Assembly: GCA_025358305.1 (NCBI GenBank)
Contig: JANYJZ010000037.1
Location: forward strand, 24,987 to 88,986
Source of the DNA: Ignavibacteriota bacterium
GTDB lineage: Bacteria > Bacteroidota > Ignavibacteria > UBA10030 > SZUA-254
Direction of reading: 5' to 3'
DNA: 64,000 bases
Part shown: positions 43,127 through 50,663 of the stretch, piece after piece
Layout: each line of letters begins with the position of its first letter
Numbering within the stretch: the stretch's first letter is position 1
Made by a program: the position numbers and the translations under genes
Notes under the pieces: model-generated
What the model was told of the DNA's origin: nothing
What the model saw: only the letters and a program-made list of their open reading frames with translations
The model's database searches: none

Positions 43127-43731
43127 AGAAGTTCCTGAAATGGGCCGCGATCGTCGTAGGGCTCCTCGCCGTCATGGGGTTCATTGGGTTTCTCTGGTTC
43201 ATCCCGCCCTTCTCGCTCGTCCCGCCTGCGGAGTTCAGCAAGCCGCTCATCGCCGCGGCCCCGTCCACAAGCGACATCACGGACGATGCCGAACGGATGC
43301 TCGCGGAACGGGGAAAGTACATCCTCATCGTGCATGACTGCTCGGGATGCCACACGCCGCTGGGTGATCAGGGGCCGAAATACGACGAGTATCTCGCCGG
43401 AGGGGGCAAGGGGGTGTTCAAGGGCTACGGAACCTTCACCTCACGCAACCTCACTCCGGACAAGGAGACGGGTCTCGCTCGCCGGACGGACGAACAGGTG
43501 AACCGCGTCCTCAGAAGCGGACTTTTGCCGGAGGGGCGGATCGCGTATCACCGGGATATGCCGTGGGCCGTCTATTCAAATTGGACGGAGGAGGACCGGC
43601 ATGCTGTCCTCGTCTACCTTCGCCATTTGAAGCCGATCCGCCACAATATCCCGCCTGATGTCGAGGGGACGGCAGGGGCCGATCCGGTCGCCCTCGAAAC
43701 GCTGTTCGGATCGGACAACGCGATACACTAG
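43123..43731 (+). CDS. Membrane-anchored mono-heme c-type cytochrome
   Basis: The 202-residue product has an uncleaved-looking N-terminal helix (LKWAAIVVGLLAVMGFIGFLWF) and one heme site CSGCH (residues 73-77). A Met ligand region, AYHRDMPWAVYSNWTEEDRH (cited: RDMPWAVYSNW), follows. The sequence after the heme (GTFTSRNLTPDKETGL) is paralogous to the third domain of the preceding cytochrome (ANVVSYNLTSDKETGL), which suggests duplication. The four-base overlap with the upstream gene implies co-translation and a working pair. Confidence 0.88.
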   Translation: MKKFLKWAAIVVGLLAVMGFIGFLWFIPPFSLVPPAEFSKPLIAAAPSTSDITDDAERMLAERGKYILIVHDCSGCHTPLGDQGPKYDEYLAGGGKGVFKGYGTFTSRNLTPDKETGLARRTDEQVNRVLRSGLLPEGRIAYHRDMPWAVYSNWTEEDRHAVLVYLRHLKPIRHNIPPDVEGTAGADPVALETLFGSDNAIH

Positions 43732-43788
43732 AGTGAAGCAAGGTTGTCTGACATTCTTTTCGGGAACGTTTCTTCCTCCTTGCACCGC

Positions 43789-45243
43789 GTGAAACTGAAC
43801 ATTCGAAACGCCGACACACTCATTGTCTGGATCCGGCGCGAGCTCAGGGTCCAGGACCATCTCGCGCTCTGGTCCGCGCTCGAGGACGCCCGCACGGTGG
43901 CGCCTCTCTACATCATTGACGGGGCGTTCCGAACAGCGTCTCGCCCGCGGCAGCTCGTCATTCTCGACGGACTGGAAGAGCTCAAGGCCGCCTTACACTC
44001 GCTCGGCGGGAGGCTCTTCCTCCGCACGGGCGAGCCGGAGGCGGTGATACACGCGATGCTGCGGGAGACGGGAGCCGCCGGCGTCTACTGCACGAACGAG
44101 TCCCAGCCGGAGCTGCGCTGTCGCGATCAGCAGATCCGTTCCTCCGTGGAAGCCGCGGGAAAGCTCTGGAAGGAATTCAAGGACCGGACGCTCTTCGACG
44201 AGCGCGAGATACTGAGCAAGAGCCGCTCAGAACCCTTCACCGTCTTCACCGCATATAAGAACGCATGGACATCGCGGCAGGAGGAGATTCCCCCGCCTCT
44301 CCCCTTCATCACGCACGTGCGCGTCCCCGACATCACGCCGGGCGAGATGCCGGCCGTCTCCGTCCCGGCGGGGATCTTCAGAGAGCAAGTGAGGCCCGTT
44401 GGCGGCGAACGCGAGGGAGTACGGGCCCTAAAGCGGTTCCTGCGTAACGGCGTGGACGGATATCATGAAGAGCGGGATCGTCCGGGCAACGACGGAACGT
44501 CGCGGCTCTCGCACCATCTTGCCAGCGGATCTCTCGGCATCAGGACCGCATATCATGCGCTCGCGGAAGCGTCCGCCCAAGCGCGCGGGCTCGCCCGGCA
44601 GGGGCCCGAAGCGTTCCTTGACGAGCTCATCTGGCGCGAATTCTACCATCAAATCCTCGCGAACTTTCCGCATGTCGCCGAAGGCGCGTTCAAGCCGGCG
44701 TTCGACCGGCTCGATTGGCCCACCGACCGCTCGTACGCCGAGGCATGGCAGAACGGGTCGACGGGATACCCCATCGTCGACGCGGCGATGCGGCAGCTCA
44801 ATACCGAAGGATGGATGCACAACCGATGCAGGATGATCGTCGCCAGCTTTCTGACGAAGGATCTCCATGTCGACTGGCGCGTCGGCGAAGGGTACTTTAT
44901 GCGAATGCTCGCCGACGGCGACGTCGCGCTCAATAACGGCGGATGGCAGTGGTCCGCCGGGACCGGCAACGACGCGCAGCCGTGGTTCCGCATCTTCAAT
45001 CCCACGCTTCAGTCGAAGAAATGCGACCCGGAAGGGGCCTATCTCCGGCGCTATGTCCCGGAACTCGCGCGCGTCCCCGCGAAGTACATCCACGAGCCGT
45101 GGACGATGCCGCCGTCGGTCCAGGCGGAAGCCGGCTGCCGCATCGGCAGGGAGTATCCCACGCCGATCGTGGATCACGCCCGCGAGCGGGCGCGGACTCT
45201 GGAATTGTACGCGAACGTCGTCTCCGGGGCGCGATCGCGCTGA
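43789..45243 (+). CDS. phr: Deoxyribodipyrimidine photolyase / cryptochrome family
   Basis: The 484-residue flavoprotein repairs UV-induced cyclobutane pyrimidine dimers using light. The N-terminal antenna domain starts TLIVWIRRELRVQDHLALW. The FAD-binding C-terminal half has TSRLSHHLASGSLGIR, LIWREFYHQIL, GYPIVDAAMRQLN, GWMHNRCRMIVASFL and the WSAGTGNDAQPWFRIFNP block with the electron-transfer Trp. The GTG at 43789 is chosen; the frame is open to TTG 43744. The class I CPD type is most likely. It begins a group with peroxidase, SRPBCC and SDR genes. Confidence 0.93.
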   Translation: MKLNIRNADTLIVWIRRELRVQDHLALWSALEDARTVAPLYIIDGAFRTASRPRQLVILDGLEELKAALHSLGGRLFLRTGEPEAVIHAMLRETGAAGVYCTNESQPELRCRDQQIRSSVEAAGKLWKEFKDRTLFDEREILSKSRSEPFTVFTAYKNAWTSRQEEIPPPLPFITHVRVPDITPGEMPAVSVPAGIFREQVRPVGGEREGVRALKRFLRNGVDGYHEERDRPGNDGTSRLSHHLASGSLGIRTAYHALAEASAQARGLARQGPEAFLDELIWREFYHQILANFPHVAEGAFKPAFDRLDWPTDRSYAEAWQNGSTGYPIVDAAMRQLNTEGWMHNRCRMIVASFLTKDLHVDWRVGEGYFMRMLADGDVALNNGGWQWSAGTGNDAQPWFRIFNPTLQSKKCDPEGAYLRRYVPELARVPAKYIHEPWTMPPSVQAEAGCRIGREYPTPIVDHARERARTLELYANVVSGARSR

Positions 45244-45345
45244 GACGGTCATTCAGGTCGGCGGCGGGAGGGTCACGGACTCGAAAATGGAGATATGAAT
45301 GATGTTATTGCAGCGGAGCTCAATGAGTGCAACTACGGGATTACG

Positions 45346-45921
45346 ATGTTCTTGAAGGTCTTCGGTCTTGCCATTGTTGTGATCGCGGGCGGCCTCGGCG
45401 TCTTTTGGTACTTCGGAGGAACACGGAAGCCGGCGGAATCATCCAAGAGGACATCCATCTACGACTACTCGTTCACTTCCATCGAGGGACAGGCCGTTTC
45501 GCTCGCGTCGTACAAAGGGAAGTACATGCTCCTGGTGAACGTCGCTTCGCAGTGCGGGTTCACGCCGCAGTACGAGGAGCTCGAACAACTCTCCGAGAAG
45601 TACAAGGAGAAGCTCGTCGTCATCGGCTTTCCCGCGAACGATTTCATGGGACAGGAACCGGGAACGAACGACGAGATCAAGACCTTCTGCAAGGTCCGGT
45701 ACGGCGTGACGTTCCCGTTGTCGCAAAAGGTGTCCGTCGTATCGCCCGCACGGTCCGACGTCTTTCGCTGGCTCACCGACGACTCGCTCAACGGCTGGAA
45801 CGACAAGGCGCCGAAATGGAACTTCTACAAGTACCTCGTCACCCCCGGCGGGGAACTCGCACAGGTCTTCCCCTCGACGACGACCCCCATGAGCGAAGCT
45901 TTGACGGGCGCGATCCGATGA
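45346..45921 (+). CDS. Membrane-anchored glutathione peroxidase-family thiol peroxidase
   Basis: The 191-residue product carries an N-terminal membrane helix (KVFGLAIVVIAGGLGVFWYF) and a GPx domain. The peroxidatic Cys70 is in NVASQCGFTPQYEEL, and further landmarks are GFPANDFMGQEPGTNDEI and WNFYKYLV with the catalytic Trp-Asn. Cys rather than selenocysteine is used, so it is probably thioredoxin-dependent. The anchor places it on the periplasmic side. ATG 45346 is preferred to 45295. The stop overlaps the next start (ATGA). Confidence 0.9.
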   Translation: MFLKVFGLAIVVIAGGLGVFWYFGGTRKPAESSKRTSIYDYSFTSIEGQAVSLASYKGKYMLLVNVASQCGFTPQYEELEQLSEKYKEKLVVIGFPANDFMGQEPGTNDEIKTFCKVRYGVTFPLSQKVSVVSPARSDVFRWLTDDSLNGWNDKAPKWNFYKYLVTPGGELAQVFPSTTTPMSEALTGAIR

Positions 45922-46391
45922 ACATCCACACATTCACACAGCGGCAGCTCGTCCGCAGATCCCTCGAAGAGGTCTTCGCATTCTTCTCCCGCCCGGAGAA
46001 CCTCGAGAGGCTCACGCCAAAGGCGCTCGGGTTCCGGATCCTGACGCCGACCCCCATCGACATGAAGGAAGGGGCGGTCATCGACTATTCCATCAGGATC
46101 CTCGCCGTTCCCGTGCGGTGGACCACGCTCATCACTCTCTATGAACCGCCGAACCGGTTCATCGACCTCCAGCAGAAGGGCCCGTACGCCTACTGGCGCC
46201 ACACCCACACGTTCACGGCGACGCCGGACGGCACGCTCATCACCGACGAGGTCCAATACGCGATGCCGTACGGGCTCCTCGGCAGCATCGCGCGGGCGCT
46301 CTTTGTCGAACGGCAGCTCGACCACATTTTCCGGGAGCGCAGTTACGTCATCGAAGGGATCTTCGAACAAAAGAAGGGACTACAACCATGA
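45918..46391 (+). CDS. SRPBCC-fold (cyclase/dehydrase-like) protein
   Basis: The 157-residue product has the START/SRPBCC pattern: TQRQLVRRSLEEVFAFFSRPENLERLTP at its start (cited: RRSLEEVFAFFSRPENL), a hydrophobic cavity strand, RFIDLQQKGPYAYWRHTHTF and a long C-terminal helix. It is typically found beside photolyase and TIGR01777 SDR genes in light-stress groups. The ligand is unknown. It overlaps both neighbours by four bases, so it is co-translated. Confidence 0.85.
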   Translation: MNIHTFTQRQLVRRSLEEVFAFFSRPENLERLTPKALGFRILTPTPIDMKEGAVIDYSIRILAVPVRWTTLITLYEPPNRFIDLQQKGPYAYWRHTHTFTATPDGTLITDEVQYAMPYGLLGSIARALFVERQLDHIFRERSYVIEGIFEQKKGLQP

Positions 46392-47299
46392 ACATCGTTG
46401 TCGCAGGCGGATCGGGATTCATCGGAAACGCCCTCATCGAACGTCTGCTTCGTGATGGGCACACGGTCACACTCCTGACGCGAAACCCCTCCCGGGCCGT
46501 CGAACGCGCGCCCGGACTGCGCATCGAGGAGTGGGACGCCCGGACGGTCGGGCCATGGAGCGAGAGGCTCGCCGAGGCCGACGCGGTCATCAACCTCACG
46601 GGGGAACTCATCGCGGGAAAGCGCTGGTCGGCTCTCCAAAAGGAACGCATCTTGAAGAGCCGAACGGAATCGACCGCGGCGATCGTCACGGCGATGGGGA
46701 AAGCGGTGAAGAAGCCCCCCCTGCTCATCAATGCGTCGGCTGTCGGTTACTACGGGAGCGTGCCGTCAGGCGACGTTCCGGAATCGTTTCCGGCCGGGAG
46801 CGGGTATCTTGCGGATATCTGCCGGATGTGGGAGGAGGAGGCGTTCCGGGCGACCGCCTCCGGCGTCCGCGTCATCACGGTACGGCTCGGCGTCGTCCTG
46901 GCGTCCGAGGGTGGCGCGCTCGAACGCATGCTTTTCCCCTTTAGGCTCTTTGTCGGAGGTCCGATCGGGAACGGCAGGCAGTGGTTCCCCTGGATCCACC
47001 GGGAGGACGTCGTGGGCGCGATCCTCTTTCTCCTGAACACCCCGGGAATGAGCGGACCGGTGAATCTCGCTGCGCCGGAAGCGGTGACCATGGGGGATTT
47101 TTGCAGGAAGCTCGGCTCGGTCATGGGACGGCCGTCGTGGGCGCCGGTGCCGGCCTTGGTCCTCCGCGCGGCCCTGGGAGAGATGGCGGGCATGATCCTC
47201 ACCGGGCAGCGCGTCGTGCCGAAGAAGCTCACCGACGCGGGATTTACGTTTCGGTATCCGACCGTCACGGCCGCGCTCCAACAGATCCTCCACACGTAG
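46388..47299 (+). CDS. TIGR01777-family SDR (YfcH-like epimerase)
   Basis: The 303-residue atypical SDR has the NAD(P) site NIVVAGGSGFIGNALIERL, LINASAVGYYG (the usual Tyr motif is altered) and PWIHREDVVGAILFLL. It ends in the DUF1731-like helix AGFTFRYPTVTAALQQIL. This family is linked to photolyase and SRPBCC genes in many genomes, but its substrate is not established. It is the last gene of the plus-strand group; a terminator hairpin follows. Confidence 0.9.
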   Translation: MNIVVAGGSGFIGNALIERLLRDGHTVTLLTRNPSRAVERAPGLRIEEWDARTVGPWSERLAEADAVINLTGELIAGKRWSALQKERILKSRTESTAAIVTAMGKAVKKPPLLINASAVGYYGSVPSGDVPESFPAGSGYLADICRMWEEEAFRATASGVRVITVRLGVVLASEGGALERMLFPFRLFVGGPIGNGRQWFPWIHREDVVGAILFLLNTPGMSGPVNLAAPEAVTMGDFCRKLGSVMGRPSWAPVPALVLRAALGEMAGMILTGQRVVPKKLTDAGFTFRYPTVTAALQQILHT

Positions 47300-47313
47300 C
47301 CCGCCGTTCCATA

Positions 47314-47350
47314 AAAAACCCCGACGCGGCTCGCTGTGAGCCGCGTCGGG
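47314..47350 (-). terminator. Rho-independent terminator, minus-strand thiol operon (possibly bidirectional)
   Basis: CCCGACGCGGCTC (47320-47332), loop GCTGT and GAGCCGCGTCGGG (47338-47350) form a perfect 13-bp stem. On the minus strand GG-TTTTTT follows. It also lies just after the plus-strand SDR gene. Confidence 0.85.
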
Positions 47351-47375
47351 ATAAAAGATTCCGCATGAAGTTCCG

Positions 47376-47570
47376 TTACCGAGGCTGCTTTCGTCGAAGA
47401 AGAGGAAGGATGAGGAGCGCCAATACTCCTCCGTAGACCGTGCTGATCCAGGGATTGCCCGTGATCGGACATGTGCCCGTCTGACAGCCGATATAATAGT
47501 AGTACGCGAACCCTGCCGTTCCCCCGATAAGAGCGAAACCGGACCGCCAGAGCCAGGTCCCGATTTTCAC
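47376..47570 (-). CDS. Small membrane protein, DUF6132 family
   Basis: The 64-residue product has two helices around IGCQTGTCPITGNPWISTVYGG. The conserved G-C-x3-G-T-C-P-I-T-x-N-P-W is the DUF6132 mark, with two cysteines at the membrane face. The GTG at 47570 is preferred to GTG 47582 because GGAGGG precedes it directly; it overlaps the rhodanese stop (GTGA). Such proteins often accompany sulfur-transfer genes; function unknown. Confidence 0.75.
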   Translation of the reverse strand: MKIGTWLWRSGFALIGGTAGFAYYYYIGCQTGTCPITGNPWISTVYGGVLALLILPLLRRKQPR

Positions 47571-47944
47571 TCTTCCCTCCACGCCGCGATCCCGCCTGTG
47601 AGATTGGCCGCTTTGAACCCCTTGGTCTTCAAAAGATGCGCCGCACTCGCGCTGCGTGCCCCGCTTGCGCAGTAGCAGACGATCTCCCGGTCGCGGTACC
47701 GTTCCAGTTCCGGGAGCCTGTCCGAGAGTTCCGGGAGAGGGATGTGCATCGAATCGGTGATGGAACGCGCCAAGCGCTCCGCTGAGCTTCTGACGTCGAG
47801 AAGGACGAGCGCCTCGTGCGCCTTGCGTTTCTGCGCCACAACAGCCGCGCTGTACTGGGGGATCCCGCGTGCGAGGAATCGGCCGCGCAGCCAGAACCCC
47901 ACGATGACCGCAGAGATGAGGAGGATCCAGATGTTCGTCATCAT
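47567..47944 (-). CDS. Membrane-anchored rhodanese-like sulfurtransferase
   Basis: The 125-residue product has an N-terminal helix (IWILLISAVIVGFWL) and one rhodanese domain with LVLLDVRSSAERLARSI and the active-site loop CYCASGARSASAA. It has two cysteines, the second being the usual catalytic position. It ends with NLTGGIAAWREE. It probably transfers sulfane sulfur at the inner membrane. Its neighbours are FmdB, DUF6132 and, further upstream, DUF2892, OsmC and thioredoxin. Confidence 0.9.
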   Translation of the reverse strand: MMTNIWILLISAVIVGFWLRGRFLARGIPQYSAAVVAQKRKAHEALVLLDVRSSAERLARSITDSMHIPLPELSDRLPELERYRDREIVCYCASGARSASAAHLLKTKGFKAANLTGGIAAWREE

Positions 47945-47957
47945 CGGCCGCCTCGAG

Positions 47958-48191
47958 TCAGTTCATGCCGCATGAGCCGCCGCAGCACCCGCCGTCGTCG
48001 CACGGTCCCGCATCGCATGCCGGGCCCGACGGCGAGGACTGCTTCGAGGCCACGGCCGCGGCGGACATGAGCTTCTTGTAGTGCGTCGACGCGCATGACG
48101 GGCAGACGACGTCGGCGGTCACCTCGCGCCCCCGGTGGAAGATATCGTACGTCGTCCCGCAGGGGACGCACCTGTACTCGTAGACCGGCAT
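47958..48191 (-). CDS. FmdB-family zinc-ribbon protein
   Basis: The 77-residue product begins MPVYEYRCVPCGTTYDIF, the standard FmdB start, followed by CPSC to complete a four-Cys zinc ribbon. The C-terminal half is unusual: a Cys/Gly-rich tail (CDAGPCDDGGCCGGSCGMN) with six more cysteines in 19 residues. Family members are putative regulatory proteins; function is not proven. The ATG at 48191 is preceded by AAAGGATG. Confidence 0.88.
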   Translation of the reverse strand: MPVYEYRCVPCGTTYDIFHRGREVTADVVCPSCASTHYKKLMSAAAVASKQSSPSGPACDAGPCDDGGCCGGSCGMN

Positions 48192-48222
48192 CGTGTGTTC
48201 ATCCTTTCGATCGGTGTGCCAA

Positions 48223-48252
48223 ACTATAACGAATATCGGTGAAAGAATCCAA
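48223..48252 (-). promoter_or_regulatory. Candidate promoter of fmdB-rhodanese-DUF6132 genes
   Basis: On the minus strand TTGGAT (48252-48247), an 18-base spacer and TATAGT (48228-48223) lie 32 bases before the fmdB-type start. Confidence 0.45.
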
Positions 48253-48261
48253 TCTGGGGAC

Positions 48262-48720
48262 TCACTCCATAACGAGCGCGCCGGGAGCAGAGTGCTCCAC
48301 TTCGTTGATCCTGCAGGAGTGGGTGATCGCGACGCCGCCCTTGAGCATCGCCGAAACGGAACAGTATTTCGTGGTCGAAAGATCGATCGCGCGCTCGACG
48401 TCGGCAGGGTCGATGCCGACGCCGCGGAGAACGTACTCGACATGAATGTCGGTGAAGATCTGCGGGTGTTCCTCCCGGGCGTTGCCCGAGAGGCGGATCT
48501 CAAAACTCTCGATCGGAACACGCTTCTTCTGAAGGATCGGGATCACGTCCATCGCCGTGCAGCCCCCGAGCGCCATGAGGAGGAGCTCTTTCGGACTCGA
48601 ACCGGCGCTGCTACCACCGAACGTGGGGGAGCCGTCCATGACGACCCAGTGCGCCGAATCAGCCTTCGCGACGAGCGTCGTTCCTTGGACCTGTTTGACC
48701 ACCGCTGTTTTGTGCGCCAT
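48262..48720 (-). CDS. OsmC-family peroxiredoxin-like protein
   Basis: The 152-residue product is a YhfA/OsmC-type protein. GSSPKELLLMALGGCTAMDV contains the first reactive Cys and the second is in STTKYCSVSAML. The usual OsmC fold strands (HPQIFTDIHVEYVLRG) are present. Members reduce organic hydroperoxides or bind acyl groups. It lies 24 bases downstream of trxA on the same strand, so thioredoxin could be the reductant. Confidence 0.9.
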   Translation of the reverse strand: MAHKTAVVKQVQGTTLVAKADSAHWVVMDGSPTFGGSSAGSSPKELLLMALGGCTAMDVIPILQKKRVPIESFEIRLSGNAREEHPQIFTDIHVEYVLRGVGIDPADVERAIDLSTTKYCSVSAMLKGGVAITHSCRINEVEHSAPGALVME

Positions 48721-48744
48721 AGTTTCTGCCTTTGTGTTCTGTCG

Positions 48745-49119
48745 TCAGTTCAATGAATTCCCGCCGACATGCTTGTCGACGAGCTTCCGGAGCGTGGATT
48801 TGGGGACCGCACCCACGACACCGTCCACGGGCTTGCCATTGCGGAAGACCACCAGCGTCGGTATGCTCATGATGCCAAGGGACGACGCCGTCCCCTCCTC
48901 TTCGTCGGTGTTCACCTTGACGACCTTGAGCCGTCCGGCGTACTCCGCCGCCAGCTCTTCGACAACTGGTCCGACGAGCCGGCACGGCCCGCACCAGGGC
49001 GCCCAGAAATCGACGAGCACGGGACGATCGGCATCGAGCACTTCCTGCTTAAAATTGGCATCTGTGCCGGTCACGATCTTTCCATCCGTCATCGTATCAC
49101 TACTGCGGTGCTCCTTCAT
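48745..49119 (-). CDS. trxA: Thioredoxin
   Basis: The 124-residue cytoplasmic disulfide reductase has [20 protein letters not shown] with the canonical WCGPC site, [20 protein letters not shown] with the cis-Pro, and [15 protein letters not shown] 49119 is chosen because GGAGGGGT precedes it; ATG 49092 is an alternative. It starts one base after the DUF2892 stop. Confidence 0.95.
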   Translation of the reverse strand: MKEHRSSDTMTDGKIVTGTDANFKQEVLDADRPVLVDFWAPWCGPCRLVGPVVEELAAEYAGRLKVVKVNTDEEEGTASSLGIMSIPTLVVFRNGKPVDGVVGAVPKSTLRKLVDKHVGGNSLN

Positions 49120-49120
49120 C

Positions 49121-49318
49121 CTACCCCTCCTTCTTCTTCCCGAAGAGCGTATACATCGGACAATACCCGAAAGAGCTCGTCGCAAGAAAGACGATCGCCA
49201 TGACGACCATGAGGAGTGCGATAATCCCGGTCACCGTGTTCGTCAGGACAAGTCCGATCATCACGCCTGCGGCCGCGATCCTGAGAAGCCTGTCTGCCAC
49301 AACCATGTTCTTTTTCAT
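49121..49318 (-). CDS. DUF2892 (YgaP-type) small membrane protein
   Basis: The 65-residue product begins [20 protein letters not shown] and has two helices ending [20 protein letters not shown], the DUF2892 signature (GYCPxYxLFG). In YgaP this domain is fused behind a rhodanese domain. Here it is a separate gene about 1.2 kb upstream of the rhodanese gene. ATG 49318 is the start; the open frame extends further. Confidence 0.9.
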   Translation of the reverse strand: MKKNMVVADRLLRIAAAGVMIGLVLTNTVTGIIALLMVVMAIVFLATSSFGYCPMYTLFGKKKEG

Positions 49319-49348
49319 CAGAACCTCTGATTTGATGGATTTCACACC

Positions 49349-49377
49349 TACATACGATAAGATGCAGGGATCATCAA
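49349..49377 (-). promoter_or_regulatory. Weak candidate promoter for DUF2892-trxA-osmC
   Basis: On the minus strand TTGATG (49377-49372), 17 bases and TATGTA (49354-49349). The -10 matches only half of the consensus. Confidence 0.3.
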
Positions 49378-49414
49378 AAAGATTCAACCTGCGCCGACGG
49401 ACACAAAGGCTGGG

Positions 49415-49654
49415 CTAGAGGGTCGAACGGAGGGCCGTGCGAAGTCTTTTTCGTGCGGAATCGGAGAGAGCCGGGGCGGGATAACGGCGGTAGAGCGCCA
49501 CCGTCGTCTTCAGGCTGTTGAGGTAATCGATGCATTCGGGGCACCCGTTGACGTGGCGCCGGATCTCCCGGCAGGCGGGGGAGTTCATGTCCTGGTCGAG
49601 ATTCTCGCAGATATGGCGGAAGATCGTCTTGTGCGTGACGGGCTTCTTCTTCAT
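49415..49654 (-). CDS. Small zinc-finger anti-sigma factor
   Basis: The 79-residue soluble protein has the zinc anti-sigma motif His-x3-Cys-x2-Cys in HVNGCPEC, with an upstream HIC that can supply the fourth ligand. There is no membrane helix, as in ChrR/RsrA-type soluble redox sensors. It overlaps the ECF sigma factor stop by four bases, so stoichiometric synthesis is likely. Zinc release on thiol oxidation could free the sigma factor; this is inferred from the family. Confidence 0.8.
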   Translation of the reverse strand: MKKKPVTHKTIFRHICENLDQDMNSPACREIRRHVNGCPECIDYLNSLKTTVALYRRYPAPALSDSARKRLRTALRSTL

Positions 49655-50265
49655 GACGTCATGTAGCCATTGAGTTGTTCACGGAGGAACACGCGGGCTC
49701 GACGGAGGCGCGATTTGACGGCCGGGACGGAGAGCTTCATGATCTTCGCTGTCTCTTCCGCACTCTGGCCTTCGAGATCCCGGAGGATGAAGACGAGCCG
49801 GTGATCGACGGGGAGCTTCTGTATCGCCGCATCGAGAAGCGTCCGGAGCTCCTTCGTCATGGTCTCGTCGAGCGGGCTCTTCTGCCAGGGGGCGAGGAGG
49901 GACATTTCATGGAGGTCGGCGTCATGTTCGCCACGGCCGGGCATCTTCGGCTCATCGATGCTCACGGAGGCCTTTTCGAGCTTCTGCCGCCGCCGCTTCA
50001 TGAGGCAGTTATTGGCGACGATGCTGTAGAGCCATGTGCTGAACTTCGATGTACCGTCAAACTGACCGAGCTTGCGGTAGACGTTCACGAACGTATCCTG
50101 CAGCGTCTCGGCTGCGTCGTTCCGGTCGCGGCACACCTTGAATGAAAAGTTGTAGACCATATCTTCGTACTCGCGGACAAGCGCGGTGAAGGCGCGTTCG
50201 TCGCCCTGCTTTGCTCTCTCGAGCAAATCCGATTCCTTCCTGGATGATCTCATGGTCTCTCTCAC
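49651..50265 (-). CDS. ECF sigma factor (RpoE family)
   Basis: The 204-residue product has sigma region 2 (AFTALVREYEDMVYNFSFKV, ETLQDTFVNVYRKLGQF, KFSTWLYSIVANNCLMKRRR) and region 4 (LPVDHRLVFILRDLEGQSAEETAKIM, cited: RLVFILRDLEGQSAEE; VPAVKSRLRRARVFLREQL). The linker is longer than average (about 50 residues). It is co-transcribed with the small zinc anti-sigma factor. A promoter at 50344-50316 is visible upstream. The thiol-stress genes downstream on the same strand are plausible targets. Confidence 0.93.
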   Translation of the reverse strand: MRETMRSSRKESDLLERAKQGDERAFTALVREYEDMVYNFSFKVCRDRNDAAETLQDTFVNVYRKLGQFDGTSKFSTWLYSIVANNCLMKRRRQKLEKASVSIDEPKMPGRGEHDADLHEMSLLAPWQKSPLDETMTKELRTLLDAAIQKLPVDHRLVFILRDLEGQSAEETAKIMKLSVPAVKSRLRRARVFLREQLNGYMTS

Positions 50266-50315
50266 AGGGGTTCCTGCGTTGCGCGTTGATGGTTGGGCGG
50301 TCTGGATCCGGAGGA

Positions 50316-50344
50316 AATATACGAAAGACGCTCCTGACGTACAA
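50316..50344 (-). promoter_or_regulatory. Candidate promoter of the ECF sigma operon
   Basis: On the minus strand TTGTAC (50344-50339), 17 bases and TATATT (50321-50316), with a predicted start about 45 bases before the sigma gene. No typical ECF autoregulatory -35 was recognised. Confidence 0.5.
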
Positions 50345-50458
50345 TCCCGAGAGAGCGGCCCGAGTGCTCTCCGTCTCCGAATTCATACTCATTGGGCCCA
50401 TTTCCCGGTACAGACATTTTGAGAAATTCGCCGGAGGGCGCAAGCCGACAGGTCACAG

Positions 50459-50474
50459 GAAATATTTATATTTC
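50459..50474. promoter_or_regulatory. 16-bp AT-rich palindrome
   Basis: GAAATAT-TT-ATATTTC lies midway between two divergent promoters. It could be an operator for either side. No matching family known to me. Confidence 0.35.
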
Positions 50475-50634
50475 TCAGGGCACCCGCAGTTGATCTCTCC
50501 GAGGACGTTTCTGTCGGGTATCGCTGTCCGACGTGTCGATTCCGTGTGATAATCGCCTTCGGAGAAAATCGGACTGATCGCTCTTCATTTGCGCCGCGTA
50601 AGAGCGACGCGCATCACTCTCCGTGCGACAATTC

Positions 50635-50663
50635 TTGCCGCGCGGAATTCAAATCGATATATT
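50635..50663 (+). promoter_or_regulatory. Candidate promoter of the purine/Mo-hydroxylase operon
   Basis: TTGCCG (50635-50640), 17 bases and TATATT (50658-50663). The predicted leader of about 90 bases ends in GGGAGGAAC before the ATG at 50762. Confidence 0.5.

Noticed and set aside
47300..47375. Separate plus-strand terminator for the TIGR01777 gene
   Set aside because: The hairpin has its T-run on the minus strand only, so it is listed as the terminator of the minus-strand operon with possible two-way action.
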